Under the pieces are notes generated by a model that saw nothing but the letters and a program-made list of their open reading frames with translations, was not told the origin of the DNA and ran no database searches. Both the position numbers and the translations under genes were made by a program. Source: a virus. Taken from it: a stretch of DNA of 37,159 bases. The DNA lies in IMG/VR virus record IMGVR_UViG_3300017773_000043, positions 1-37,159 of that record, one strand, 5' to 3'. This document shows, one piece after another, positions 1 through 9,362 of the stretch (position 1 is the first letter of the stretch; the number at the start of each line of letters is the position of its first letter).

Positions 1-2226
1 AGTATTAAATAAATAATCTGCAACTTTTTCAGGTCTTTGTTCTAATATAGAACGTACTGCTTGTGAATTAGCTAACTGTATAGCTTCTTTTTGTTCTGAC
101 CAAGCTAGTCTTAAATCATCACCGTATTTATTTTGTGTCATCCAGTTTTCTAATTCTACTTTTCTTGTAATAGGTATACCTGATTCAGCAGAAGCACCTT
201 CTCGTAACAACTGATTCATTTGTTCTTCTAGTCCACGTTCTAATTGTCTTGCTTGTTTTGCTGCTTTTAAATTATTAGTCGTACTAGCGAATTCGTTTAA
301 CGATACTCTAGCATCATTAAGTTCTCTTAACGTAAAATTAGGTGATTCAAATTTACCTTTTTGACCAATACCTCTTAATCTATTTAATGTGTTTTTAGTT
401 CCAGCAGGTATTTGTTCGTATAACAACTTAACAGATTCATCTGATTCAGCTGAACGGAACAATTTATTAGCTTCGCCTTTTCTTAAATTCATCCATTCAT
501 TAGCAGGTTTTCTTGTAAATCCTGCACCTGTAGTTAAGTCAGCATAACGAGGGTTTTCTAAAGCATTGTTCCAAGCTTGGTTGTATGGTGCGATATAATC
601 TTTTTTAAGCTCTAATAGCCTAGTTTGTTGTCTTTCGAATAAAGGACCTGTAGATGCATCAGGGTCGTCTACTTGTTTAAGTAATGACTGTCCTGCAACA
701 GCAGCATCATCTGCACCACCCACTTGTAACCTAACTTGGTCAATCATATCGTAGGCTTGGTCGCTAAAAGCATCTATATCTTTTTGAGCTAGTTCTCTAA
801 TACCCGCACCAACAGTAGAACCTGTAGCACCTCCTAATGTCGAAGGTCCTATCTTTTCGTTTAATGTTTGTATGAAACGGTCAATAACTTCTTGGTTGCC
901 TATTTTTACTTGTTTGTAAAAAGCTCTTAAATCTTTGTCGTCTGCGTATTTTAAAAACAATGTTTCTAAATCAGCAGCACCTTGTGTGCCAGCAGCCGAA
1001 GCTATTGTAGGGTTGTAGTTTTTTAACTCTACATCAAAACGGTTAGCTAAATCGTTTATTTGGTCGTTAATTTCTTTTACTGATATTGCATCACCGTAAA
1101 GTATTCCAGAAGCCAATGCTCCGTCTCCTCGTTCTTGTGCTCTAGCTTCTTGCATAGCATCATCTATCTTTTCATAAAAACTAGGGGGTACATCTTTACC
1201 TGTAATCATTTTCCAAATTTTAGGTATTGTTTGTGCTGCTCCACTTATAACTGCAGTACCGCCAAACGCCCACGCACCAATCATTCCTGACTCTTTTAAT
1301 ATTTCATCGAAATCTCTATCGTGAGCGTCCATTGCTAATCCAGCAGTTAAACGTAAAAAGTCTCCACCTGCTGCACCTGCTGCTGATAAACCAGACAAAC
1401 CTAAAACTTTACCAACTTTACCCCTTACTTTATCACTTAAACCAAAAGGACTAGTAAACTTTTTACTGCCGTAAACTGTTAAAGCAATGTCTCCCGCTAT
1501 GGCAGGAAACTCTTGTACAACAAAATTATACACATCTTCATCAGTCATAAACGGTGTATTTAATAATTGGAAATCATCAGAGCCTTCAGGCTTAAATGCT
1601 AAACCTAGCGAAGGGTCACTGGGGTTTATATATCTATATTCTCCTGTTAAACCGTATTGTTCACCTAGTTTTTTAAAATCTTCTGTTGTTGTTTTTCTAG
1701 GTGCGAACGCTAATTTCGTTCTAAAGCCGACGCCATCTTTAAACGTTTCAAATTTTAATTCATTAGCAGGGTCAAAACCAAGAGCCGCTATCTTTTTTGC
1801 TTTTTCTAATCCAATCGGTTCCGTAGGTTTAAAGGGCTCATACGTATCAGGGTAATTACCACGTGTTTTTATTAAATTAGTTCTTTCCCTGCCTTCTGGA
1901 CTATTAAAATAGTCAAGCTGTTTCATATACTCAGGGTGACGTTCGTACATATCGTATTCGATAGGTGCTCTATTGTACGGAGCAACTCTGTTTTGCCATT
2001 CAATAGTATTCTCTATTCTTACCATATCTTCTGACGAATAAATACCTTCAGCTTTAGATTTAAGTTCAGGACTATACATGATTGCGGCTACTTTCAGTTC
2101 CATAGGGGACAACAACTGACCGTAGGTAACGTTAGGGTTATCTTTTAATGTCTGTTTTGATAAGTCAAGAGCATACTTTTCTTGCATCTCTTTAAATTCA
2201 TCAAGTTGTTGTTGCGTAATAGCCAT
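1..2226 (-). CDS. Large virion protein, probably an internal/ejection protein (3' end outside window)
   Basis: The frame is open for 742 codons from an ATG at 2226 to the left edge, so the C-terminus is missing. The start overlaps the stop of the upstream gene by one base (TAATG). The protein is mostly helical, charged and Gln/Asn-rich. A Gly/Ala-rich, moderately hydrophobic stretch lies at about residues 265-335. I see no enzyme motif. It is the last of four large consecutive proteins after the tail genes. P22- and T7-like podoviruses keep their DNA-ejection proteins in comparable late clusters, and the size, helical character and weakly membrane-active stretch fit that role. The function is inferred from position and composition, not from homology. 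Confidence 0.75.
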   Translation of the reverse strand, partial: MAITQQQLDEFKEMQEKYALDLSKQTLKDNPNVTYGQLLSPMELKVAAIMYSPELKSKAEGIYSSEDMVRIENTIEWQNRVAPYNRAPIEYDMYERHPEYMKQLDYFNSPEGRERTNLIKTRGNYPDTYEPFKPTEPIGLEKAKKIAALGFDPANELKFETFKDGVGFRTKLAFAPRKTTTEDFKKLGEQYGLTGEYRYINPSDPSLGLAFKPEGSDDFQLLNTPFMTDEDVYNFVVQEFPAIAGDIALTVYGSKKFTSPFGLSDKVRGKVGKVLGLSGLSAAGAAGGDFLRLTAGLAMDAHDRDFDEILKESGMIGAWAFGGTAVISGAAQTIPKIWKMITGKDVPPSFYEKIDDAMQEARAQERGDGALASGILYGDAISVKEINDQINDLANRFDVELKNYNPTIASAAGTQGAADLETLFLKYADDKDLRAFYKQVKIGNQEVIDRFIQTLNEKIGPSTLGGATGSTVGAGIRELAQKDIDAFSDQAYDMIDQVRLQVGGADDAAVAGQSLLKQVDDPDASTGPLFERQQTRLLELKKDYIAPYNQAWNNALENPRYADLTTGAGFTRKPANEWMNLRKGEANKLFRSAESDESVKLLYEQIPAGTKNTLNRLRGIGQKGKFESPNFTLRELNDARVSLNEFASTTNNLKAAKQARQLERGLEEQMNQLLREGASAESGIPITRKVELENWMTQNKYGDDLRLAWSEQKEAIQLANSQAVRSILEQRPEKVADYLFNT

Positions 2227-3887
2227 TAATATAAGTTTTCTATTTCTTTTAAGTCTTTATCTAGCTCTATAGATGGATTTACAGGCGACGTTAAATTAGC
2301 TGAGCCTTTTGTTTTTCTATCGTAAAACATTGTGTCGTGTTTTTGCCACTGGTCTACTGCTCCTACACCTTTATATCTTTCGTAAAAAGGTTTGTAAGTA
2401 TAAGCACTGTGGTTTAACCATTGAGGCGTATCTGCTCCTGATGCGTCTTTTCCTATCAACGGATTATAATACATAGTAACAATAGACTGAAATGTTTCGT
2501 CATTCATATTGTAACGTTGTAACCCGTTTCTAGGAATAGCTACTTGTGTTTGGTCATCTGCTCCACCAACCAAAGTATCAACAAAACGTATTAAGTTGTC
2601 TTTCAATACTTTAGGGTCTTGTGTTGAACCAAAACCAACTATATTCAAATGATGTGCTAAGTCTTTATCAGAAAGCGTTCTACCTGTTTGACCGTTTGCT
2701 GCCGCTGCCATATAAGCTAATTGTAAAAAATTTGCTCTAGTTGCTACGTTAGCGTAAGCAGCTTGACCCATAACTTGTCTAAGGTTTGTTCCTGTTGCGT
2801 TTTCAAAATTAGCCGTAGCTCGTTCTATTTGTTCTTCGTCTCCTGATTTAAGAGCTATATATAATTCTCTAGCGTTATCTCCTCTACCTATAAACATACT
2901 ACCACCTGCGTCATCAGCACTGAAATATGTTAGAGGGTCACGATTACCGTTTAATGAAGCTATTTGGTCAAAGTTAGTTAATGCACTATTACCCATATTC
3001 ATTAAAGAAGAAACAACAGTTGTCGGTGCTTTACTAGGGTCTTTAATAGCTTCGTCTAACATCTCTATTGTGTTATTAGCAACGTTTAATGTTCCCATAA
3101 CCGCACTGTCTTTAGCAGTTATTTCTGCATTAGTTTTTACAAGCTCGGTATATTGAGGGTCTTTGTAAATATCAATACCTGTTGAACCACTAGTAGCTAA
3201 TTTAGCAGGGTCTATCCAATTTTGACCCGCTACTACAAAACCAAAATCATTAGCGTCTTTATTATCAGGGTCTTTTATATAAGTTTGACCTGTTTCTTTA
3301 TCAAAATATCCTGGACGTATATCTACAACACCTGTTTTAGCTTTATTAGTATCTTGTAAGTTTAAGAATTGGAAGGCATCAGGTGATACTTGTTTTTGTA
3401 TAAAACTTGCTCGTCTTCCTTCTCTTGTTAATCTATCTTGTTCTTTAGCTCTGTTTAAAGCTACAGTGTTTTTTGCAAAATCACTCGCACCTCTACCTAA
3501 TTGACTAGCAGCTACAATATCAAAAATATCATCAAAACCAAAACCGTCTTTTTCTTCTTGTGGTCCAAATAAAGTATAAGCGTCGGCTTGTGCACTTTGT
3601 AATTTAGTTGGGTCTTCTACATCAGCACCTATACTTTTTAAATAAGCCTCTCTGTTCATAGGTGCTTTTTGTTTACCACTAAACATTGAACCAATACCGT
3701 CAAAAAGTAACGGTAATAACGGTGCTACTTTTTCTAATGTGTCTGGCTCAGGTGCACGTCTAACAGGTCCACGAGCCGTTGGAAACCTCATTTGAGTCGG
3801 GGCTAACTTAACAGGTGTTATACCTGCAATGCCGTTTTTACCTCCGAACGTTGGGAAAGGATTGTACTTAGCCATATAAACCTCCAA
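2226..3887 (-). CDS. Hypothetical virion protein, ejection-protein candidate
   Basis: This 553-residue protein starts inside the 3' end of the gene upstream (20 nt overlap) and ends on the start of the next gene, so the three are probably translated as one block. The N-terminus is Pro/Gly-rich and basic (residues 1-50); the rest is soluble, mixed alpha-helical, without transmembrane segments or recognisable catalytic motifs. An alternative start is the Met at residue 5 (MAKYNPF), a more typical phage N-terminus. The context between a Gln-rich structural protein and a 742+ residue protein suggests a virion component delivered with the DNA. I do not recognise the family. Confidence 0.75.
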   Translation of the reverse strand: MEVYMAKYNPFPTFGGKNGIAGITPVKLAPTQMRFPTARGPVRRAPEPDTLEKVAPLLPLLFDGIGSMFSGKQKAPMNREAYLKSIGADVEDPTKLQSAQADAYTLFGPQEEKDGFGFDDIFDIVAASQLGRGASDFAKNTVALNRAKEQDRLTREGRRASFIQKQVSPDAFQFLNLQDTNKAKTGVVDIRPGYFDKETGQTYIKDPDNKDANDFGFVVAGQNWIDPAKLATSGSTGIDIYKDPQYTELVKTNAEITAKDSAVMGTLNVANNTIEMLDEAIKDPSKAPTTVVSSLMNMGNSALTNFDQIASLNGNRDPLTYFSADDAGGSMFIGRGDNARELYIALKSGDEEQIERATANFENATGTNLRQVMGQAAYANVATRANFLQLAYMAAAANGQTGRTLSDKDLAHHLNIVGFGSTQDPKVLKDNLIRFVDTLVGGADDQTQVAIPRNGLQRYNMNDETFQSIVTMYYNPLIGKDASGADTPQWLNHSAYTYKPFYERYKGVGAVDQWQKHDTMFYDRKTKGSANLTSPVNPSIELDKDLKEIENLY

Positions 3888-5898
3888 TACCTGCTTTTAA
3901 TTGAGGTTGAACATCTAAGGTTGCTATCATAGGTTGGTTTTGAGAACTTCCAGGACCTTTCATAGGTTGAACAAAGTTTTGATATTTTCCTTGATTCATA
4001 TTTTGAAGACTTCCAGGACCTGTATTTTGATATGTACCTAAGTTAGGGTTTGTTGGAAAACTAAAACTTCCTATTCCGCCACCCATAACTCCTGATGGGG
4101 TATAGTTATAATTAGTAGTCGGTGCACCACCTGCATAACCGAAACCACCCGCCATAGGTCCAAGAGAAGCTGTAAGTGCTCCAACGTTTTGTAATGTTTG
4201 CATAGGTAAGTTGTATTGACCTACGAAGTTTTGGTAATTTAAGTCCATTAGCGACTGTTGTCTACCTCTACCTAGTCCGCCCATACCCATCATTGATTGA
4301 ATATCTTGTTGTTGTAGTTGTGGTAATAAACTCGCCATTCCACCGTATTGACTACCGAAACCACTTAACGCACCTGCTGTTTGTTGACCTAGTCCTGCTA
4401 ATCCTTGACCGCCTTGTAGTCCCATACCGAACTGTTGTTGACCTAATGCACCCAGTTGTGAACCTTGTTGTAACTGACTAGCGAATCTTTGTTGGTCTAT
4501 ATTAGATAGTTGTTGTCCTTGTTGTAGTTGGTTAGCGAATTGTTGTTGGTCTAGCGTATTAAGTGCTTGACCTCTATTCATAGCGTTTTGTATAGCTTGT
4601 AGTTCAGAAGCATTTAACGCTTGACCTGTTGCTAATTTAGCTTGTGCTTGTTGTGCTTCTAAACTTCCTAGTTGTGAAGCTCTAGCTAATTGGTTTTGAG
4701 CTTCTGTTGTAGAAAGGTCGCCAAACTGTCTGCCTCTTGCTAATGCTGCTTGAGATTCTTGACCTGCTAATCCTGCTTCTTGACCTGCTAGATTACCTAA
4801 CTGCGAAGCTCTGCCTAATGCAGTTTGTGCTTCTTGACCTGCGAAACCGCCTAGCTGTCCTGCTATATTAGATTGTAATCCTGCAAGACCTGCTTGTCTT
4901 TGTTGTTGTGCTTCGAATGCTTGTTGTGCTCTATTAGCCGCGTCAGAATAACCACCACTACGAATAGCCCCTACTTGTTCTGCTGCTCCTCTTGCAACAT
5001 TTTCTGCTAGTTCGTCACGTCTTAATCTTGACCTTGAACCGCCGAAAGCTCCTCCGCTAACAGCTTCGTCTCTAAGACCCATATCACTTTTAGCTAATCC
5101 TTCTCTAACGTCTTTTAATGTTTGTTGTACTACATCTTCTTCAAAAGGATTATAAAAACTTGCTATACCTCTGGGGTCAAAACTACCTGCAGAACCATAA
5201 CCTGTTTGTTCTGCTCTACCTAATGTTCCTGTAGCACCTCTAAAATCTGGTCTTGCTCCTAAAGTTTCTGCTCTAGCACCTGCAAAACCAGCCCTAGCAC
5301 CACCGAACTGTGGTCTAGCTGCTGCTGTTTCCATTCTAGCTAAATCTAAATTAGGTGCTCCTGCTCTTGTTAATGCTTGTGCTTCACTAAACGAAGGCAC
5401 TCCACCTTGTAGATAACCTCTGCCTGATTGACCGAACCTTGCTCCTTCTATAAGACCTCTGCCTGATTGTCTTTGTTGTGCTCCTGCTAATAAATCTCTA
5501 CCTGCTGTGTCAAACGTAGCTCCTCTAGTAAGGTCAGCACCTAAACCTGCTAATCCTCTACCAGCACCTAGTCCTGCGGTTATTTCATCTTGTCCTCTAG
5601 CTAATGCTCCTCTAGATATCCCTGCCGCTTCGTCTAGTAAATCAGCTTGTGCACCTAAGTACGGTCTGTAACTACCAATCGCTGAATCAGCAAGTTCCAT
5701 ACCATACAGTTCTCTAGGGTCAAAATCAGCAACCCTTTGCCCTGTATAAGTAAACGGACTTGAATCAGCTTCGCCTAAGTTTTGGAACTGTTGTCTTAAA
5801 AACTGTTGTGCAAAAGGAAATATATCCTGTTGTAAAAACTGCCCTATATAGGGGGCGGGGGCTTGACTGGAATATTCTTGTTCTTCTCTAGACGCCAT
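3868..5898 (-). CDS. Gln/Ala/Gly-rich repetitive virion protein
   Basis: The 676-residue protein is dominated by Ala, Gly, Gln, Leu and Arg. Residues about 330-520 form an irregular series of short helical repeats built around LAGQEAQ, ALGRASQLG and QQFANQLQQGQQL, which should make a long amphipathic rod or coiled coil. Residues about 110-230 hold a second Gly/Ala/Arg-rich series, and the C-terminal 130 residues are Gly/Asn/Pro-rich and probably flexible. The N-terminus (PAPYIGQFLQQDIFPF) is of a kind I associate with structural proteins of marine podoviruses. It overlaps the genes on both sides. A role as internal virion or tail protein is inferred; no enzymatic motif is visible. Confidence 0.75.
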   Translation of the reverse strand: MASREEQEYSSQAPAPYIGQFLQQDIFPFAQQFLRQQFQNLGEADSSPFTYTGQRVADFDPRELYGMELADSAIGSYRPYLGAQADLLDEAAGISRGALARGQDEITAGLGAGRGLAGLGADLTRGATFDTAGRDLLAGAQQRQSGRGLIEGARFGQSGRGYLQGGVPSFSEAQALTRAGAPNLDLARMETAAARPQFGGARAGFAGARAETLGARPDFRGATGTLGRAEQTGYGSAGSFDPRGIASFYNPFEEDVVQQTLKDVREGLAKSDMGLRDEAVSGGAFGGSRSRLRRDELAENVARGAAEQVGAIRSGGYSDAANRAQQAFEAQQQRQAGLAGLQSNIAGQLGGFAGQEAQTALGRASQLGNLAGQEAGLAGQESQAALARGRQFGDLSTTEAQNQLARASQLGSLEAQQAQAKLATGQALNASELQAIQNAMNRGQALNTLDQQQFANQLQQGQQLSNIDQQRFASQLQQGSQLGALGQQQFGMGLQGGQGLAGLGQQTAGALSGFGSQYGGMASLLPQLQQQDIQSMMGMGGLGRGRQQSLMDLNYQNFVGQYNLPMQTLQNVGALTASLGPMAGGFGYAGGAPTTNYNYTPSGVMGGGIGSFSFPTNPNLGTYQNTGPGSLQNMNQGKYQNFVQPMKGPGSSQNQPMIATLDVQPQLKAGIGGLYG

Positions 5899-6877
5899 AT
5901 CTCTTATTTCCCATTTTGTTAAATTTATCTAAGACAGCAACTCCTTTAGCATGGCTGCCGCCACCTGCCGCATCTACTGCCGCTTTTGATAACATATACT
6001 CTCCGTTACTTGCCATTACTGGTATTAAATCATCTTTTGGACCACCTGGACCGTTCATAGGACCTCCGTTAGGCATAAACATTGGTCTTTGTAATACTTT
6101 GCCATCAGCTGCGAAGTCAACAGTTGAGCCACCTATAGGTGATATATTTTGTAATTGGTTTCTTCTTCTTGCTGCATTTCCTGGAAGTGTTTGTGTTCTA
6201 ACCATACTGCCTTTAGGTTCAGGCATGTCTACTAATAAAGCTGTTAAAACTTGTCCTAAGGCTCCTATACCTGCGTTAAATAGTTGAGGATTCGCTTCAG
6301 CAAAATTTTCTACCCCTATTTTCATATTTTCAAGACCTGTAGGTACTTCTGTTAAAGGTACGTCGGGCGGGTCAATACTAGGAACTAAACTTCCAGCATC
6401 AACTTCTAATTGTTCTACCATAATATCACCTAAGTCAGGTTCTTCAATAGAAGTAAAATCTATCACATCCGTGTTAGGACGGTCTGGTAAACTTGTTATC
6501 ATTTCTTTTAGTTTTTCTAGTTCTTCTTTATTTGACAACAAAGCACCTATCCCACCACCATTTGCTTTATGGTCAATTTTTCCTCCAAAAGCAAGACCTG
6601 TTATACCTAATTCTTCAGGACTTACTCCTGCTTGTTGTAACATAGCTAGTAATTGAGCTTCTTGGTCTAGTTCAGGTTCAGCCATATTTTCATATTCGAA
6701 ATCGCCAAAAGTATTTAACTCACTTCCTTCAATCGGTGTAAACCCTCCTCCCTCTCCAGGTTGTAGTGTTGGAGCTGTTCCACTTCCAATAGCAGCTTTA
6801 GGGTCTTTTGTTCTATTAGACTGAATTTTTCCTGCTAAAAGCGTTCCTCCTACTATTGCTGTTGCTACCCATGCCAT
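5888..6877 (-). CDS. Hypothetical virion protein with C-terminal SNGEYMLSKAA motif
   Basis: The 329-residue protein starts with a short hydrophobic segment (residues 3-16) followed by a Gly/Pro-rich linker and an acidic middle. Near the C-terminus it carries DDLIPVMASNGEYMLSKAAV followed by a Gly-rich loop and a short helix. Similar 'DD-hPAMLSxGEFVV' motifs occur in phage tape-measure and other tail-interior proteins, and I take it as a mark of a virion interior protein. It overlaps the next gene by 11 nt and follows the cupin gene after one base. A specific function cannot be assigned. Confidence 0.72.
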   Translation of the reverse strand: MAWVATAIVGGTLLAGKIQSNRTKDPKAAIGSGTAPTLQPGEGGGFTPIEGSELNTFGDFEYENMAEPELDQEAQLLAMLQQAGVSPEELGITGLAFGGKIDHKANGGGIGALLSNKEELEKLKEMITSLPDRPNTDVIDFTSIEEPDLGDIMVEQLEVDAGSLVPSIDPPDVPLTEVPTGLENMKIGVENFAEANPQLFNAGIGALGQVLTALLVDMPEPKGSMVRTQTLPGNAARRRNQLQNISPIGGSTVDFAADGKVLQRPMFMPNGGPMNGPGGPKDDLIPVMASNGEYMLSKAAVDAAGGGSHAKGVAVLDKFNKMGNKRYGV

Positions 6878-6878
6878 A

Positions 6879-7433
6879 CTATATGCTCCTTATTTGGTCG
6901 ATAAGTTTATCTATCTGTTTTGTATCGACTGGTAAAAATTCTTTTTCAAAGTCTTTAGCAATACATTCTTCTTCCACTTCTGCTAAAGTTAATTTATCTG
7001 TACAATGCACAGTCACCCAAACACATTCTTCGTGTATATATAAAAGTCTTTTTGTTCCTGAATCAGTTATTCCGTGATACGGAGCCTCTATAGTTTCTGT
7101 TCCTTTTTCACTATATACAGAACACTTGCCTTTCATTACAAAAAACGGGTGGTTTTGGTTATGTATTTTAGTTGCTATAACCATTCCTTTAGGCATAGTA
7201 ATAGCTCTTATGTATTGACCGTCTGCAAAACTATGTTTAACATAGCCTTCTTCATATCCTTGATAAGCGGGTAAGTCTTTATCTTGATTAATTTCTGTTG
7301 CGTAGTCTGCTAAAGCTTTTTCAAATTGTTTTACTTTATTTTGAAAATTAAGTTTATTTTCTTTATGTTCTAGGAACTCACAAACATCTGTGTATGTAAA
7401 ATTATCTGTTGTCTTTAATTCAGTTAAAGCCAT
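6879..7433 (-). CDS. Cupin-like small protein
   Basis: This 184-residue protein has a helical N-terminal third and then a beta-rich stretch (about residues 68-150) with a cupin-type pattern: a start strand (YIRAITMPKG), a metal-site-like segment with histidines (KIHNQNHPFFVMKG), a glycine turn, and a closing segment (APYHGITDSGTKR, then IHEECVWVTVH). Cupin-fold proteins of about this size are common among phage late genes, where the role is unknown. The start is backed by an AAGGAG site in the upstream gene and by a TAATG overlap. Metal binding is inferred from the His pattern only. Confidence 0.72.
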   Translation of the reverse strand: MALTELKTTDNFTYTDVCEFLEHKENKLNFQNKVKQFEKALADYATEINQDKDLPAYQGYEEGYVKHSFADGQYIRAITMPKGMVIATKIHNQNHPFFVMKGKCSVYSEKGTETIEAPYHGITDSGTKRLLYIHEECVWVTVHCTDKLTLAEVEEECIAKDFEKEFLPVDTKQIDKLIDQIRSI

Positions 7434-7540
7434 TAGAAACGGCTCCTTGATTTTATTTTCTTTCCTTTAGACGTATATATGTAGAAGTCCGAACGGCTCC
7501 CTTTTTTCTTCAGATATGTCTTCTTATCTACTCCAGTCAT
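7433..7540 (-). CDS. Small basic hypothetical protein (35 aa)
   Basis: An ATG at 7540 preceded by GGAG at good spacing opens a 35-codon frame whose TAA overlaps the ATG of the cupin gene (TAATG), the same linkage used by many gene pairs here. The peptide starts MTGVDKKTYLKKKG and contains DFYIYTSKGKK; it is strongly basic with an aromatic cluster. The ribosome site and the exact stop-start overlap are the evidence that it is real. It also fills most of what would otherwise be a gap between the cyclase and cupin genes. Function unknown; translational coupling to the cupin gene is likely. Confidence 0.6.
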   Translation of the reverse strand: MTGVDKKTYLKKKGSRSDFYIYTSKGKKIKSRSRF

Positions 7541-7578
7541 TGTTTCTCCAGCGTGTTGCCACGTATTTGCGAGTTAAA

Positions 7579-7627
7579 GCTCACCCCGTAAGCTGCAGCA
7601 CAATGGCTGATATACTGATTATATATC
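7579..7627 (-). terminator. Possible weak terminator after the cyclase gene
   Basis: Two inverted repeats follow the cyclase stop on the minus strand. GATATA/TATATC with a 7-nt loop (7609-7627) overlaps the stop itself. GCTTAC/GTGAGC with a 3-nt loop and one G-T pair (7579-7593) is followed by TTTAA. The T-run is short, so this is at best an attenuating terminator separating the accessory cassette from the virion genes downstream. Confidence 0.3.
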
Positions 7628-9362
7628 AAAAAGTGTATATTTTTAAAGGTTTTTGTTTACCTTTTACTTTTATTGGTTTTAATGCTTTTAACTGTACCCC
7701 ACAATATTTTTCAGTTTCTTCGCCTATTAGTATGTCTACACCTGCTTCTTTAGTTCCAGACTCTAGCCTAGCTGCTGTGTTTACAGCGTCTCCTATAGCT
7801 GAATAATCAAACCTAGTATCGCTACCCATGTTGCCAATAACTGCTTCTCCTGTATTAACTCCTACTCCAATAGCTACGCCGATATCTGCTTTTATAATAT
7901 TATCTTGTATTTCTTTAGCACAAGTAACAGCTATGTGTTCGTGGTGTTGTAAATCCATTGGTGCATTAAATATAGCCATCATTGCATCACCGATATATTT
8001 ATCTACCATACCGCCATGTTTTTGTACTGCGTCTGACTGTATAGTTAAGGCTTTGTTCATAATCTTAGTTACTTCTTCTGGTGGTAATGTTTCTGAAAGT
8101 GCTGTAAAACCTCTGACGTCTGTGAATAAAAATGTACAACGTCTTTTTTCTCCACCTAGTTTTAACAAACTTGGGTCTTTTTGTAAACGTTTAACTTGTC
8201 GTGGGTCTAAGTAATGCTCAAATTGTTTCTTGATTTGTTGTCTTAGTTTATACTGTTCTCTAAAACGTAGGTAGAAAGCTATAGCTCCAGTAATAAATTG
8301 TGAAACTAAAGACCACGTAACATCTATTAAAACACCTGTAGATATCGTGTAATAACCGTATAAGCCCGTTAAACCCATCGTAAGTAAAGCTAGACTTATA
8401 CCCCAAGTTATCCCTAAATAGCTTATAAACGCCCATACGAGCCCTACAGACGCTATGAAAATAAGTAGTTCTAAAGCTAGGGCGTAATCTGGTATAAAAG
8501 GACTATCTTGAATTAAAAGAGACTCTGCTAGTGCTGCTTGTATTTTATGTGGTTCTAGTAAACCAACTGGTGTAGCAACCTGTGGCATAACGCCGTTAGC
8601 GGTTACACCTACAAACACAAACTTACCGTTTACATCCATTTCTTGTAAATTTGTTTGTGGTGTATCTACCCAACTAACCCATTTACGACCAAGACTATCT
8701 GTTTTGACAGGCGGTATACCTCGTATAGCTATTTCTTGTATACCGTTTTCATTTGTAGTTATGATGTAGCTTTTTACACCGAATAATGCTTTATATATTT
8801 GTGTGCCGAAAGAAGCTACCCAACCATCAGGTGTTCGTAATAGTAAAGGAACTCGTCTAACTAGTTGGTCTACTTCGGTGGGAGCACTGGCAATTCCTTG
8901 TAGTATATCTTCGTAGGCGTAGAAATTTTCCTTGACTCCCTGTGTTAGTATACCACCGATATCTTCACCCTTTATTACAGTTCCTGTAGTTTTAGGGTAT
9001 TTATTATTAGGTGTTTCAAACATAGCAATAACACTAGGAGCATAACCTAAAGACCTAGCAAAATCTTCATCACCTATAAGTCTATCAGGCTGTGGAAAAC
9101 TAATTACCCAACCAACACCAAGAGCTCCTTTGCCTAATATTTTTAATTGTATGTCCGCTAATCTTTTTCTAGGCAGTGGGTAACCGCCTTCACGTTCTAC
9201 ATCTTCTTCTGTAATATTAAGAATAACAAAATTACCAGAAGGTTCTTGTTGTTTTATAAATGTATCAAATACTTTAAGTTTTAATATTTCTGTAGGTGTT
9301 GATTGAAATACTAAAGGCAGTGCTAGAATTAATAGTAAGGGTATTATAAGAAGTTTTTTCAT
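7626..9362 (-). CDS. CHASE2-sensor class III adenylate/guanylate cyclase, membrane-bound
   Basis: The 578-residue protein has the standard CHASE2-cyclase layout. An N-terminal membrane helix (3-19) leads into an extracytoplasmic CHASE2 sensor (about 25-285), three membrane helices (about 293-313, 317-338, 346-366), a short linker helix, and a C-terminal class III cyclase domain (about 405-578). The catalytic set appears complete: metal-binding D415 (FTDVRGFT) and D459 (YIGDAMMAIF), purine-selecting K455 with S521 (DYSAIGD), and transition-state N528 and R532 (VNTAARLE). Lys with Ser/Thr favours ATP, so cAMP is the likelier product. The start overlaps the FecR stop as ATGA, so the two are coupled, and FecR is the probable periplasmic partner. 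A cyclase of this kind is very unusual in a phage. Confidence 0.93.
   Translation of the reverse strand: MKKLLIIPLLLILALPLVFQSTPTEILKLKVFDTFIKQQEPSGNFVILNITEEDVEREGGYPLPRKRLADIQLKILGKGALGVGWVISFPQPDRLIGDEDFARSLGYAPSVIAMFETPNNKYPKTTGTVIKGEDIGGILTQGVKENFYAYEDILQGIASAPTEVDQLVRRVPLLLRTPDGWVASFGTQIYKALFGVKSYIITTNENGIQEIAIRGIPPVKTDSLGRKWVSWVDTPQTNLQEMDVNGKFVFVGVTANGVMPQVATPVGLLEPHKIQAALAESLLIQDSPFIPDYALALELLIFIASVGLVWAFISYLGITWGISLALLTMGLTGLYGYYTISTGVLIDVTWSLVSQFITGAIAFYLRFREQYKLRQQIKKQFEHYLDPRQVKRLQKDPSLLKLGGEKRRCTFLFTDVRGFTALSETLPPEEVTKIMNKALTIQSDAVQKHGGMVDKYIGDAMMAIFNAPMDLQHHEHIAVTCAKEIQDNIIKADIGVAIGVGVNTGEAVIGNMGSDTRFDYSAIGDAVNTAARLESGTKEAGVDILIGEETEKYCGVQLKALKPIKVKGKQKPLKIYTF

Noticed and set aside
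7600-7640. TATAAT at the end of the cyclase gene as a promoter for the small gene and cupin
   Set aside because: No -35 box at acceptable spacing was found and the sequence is simple AT-rich DNA; too weak to list.
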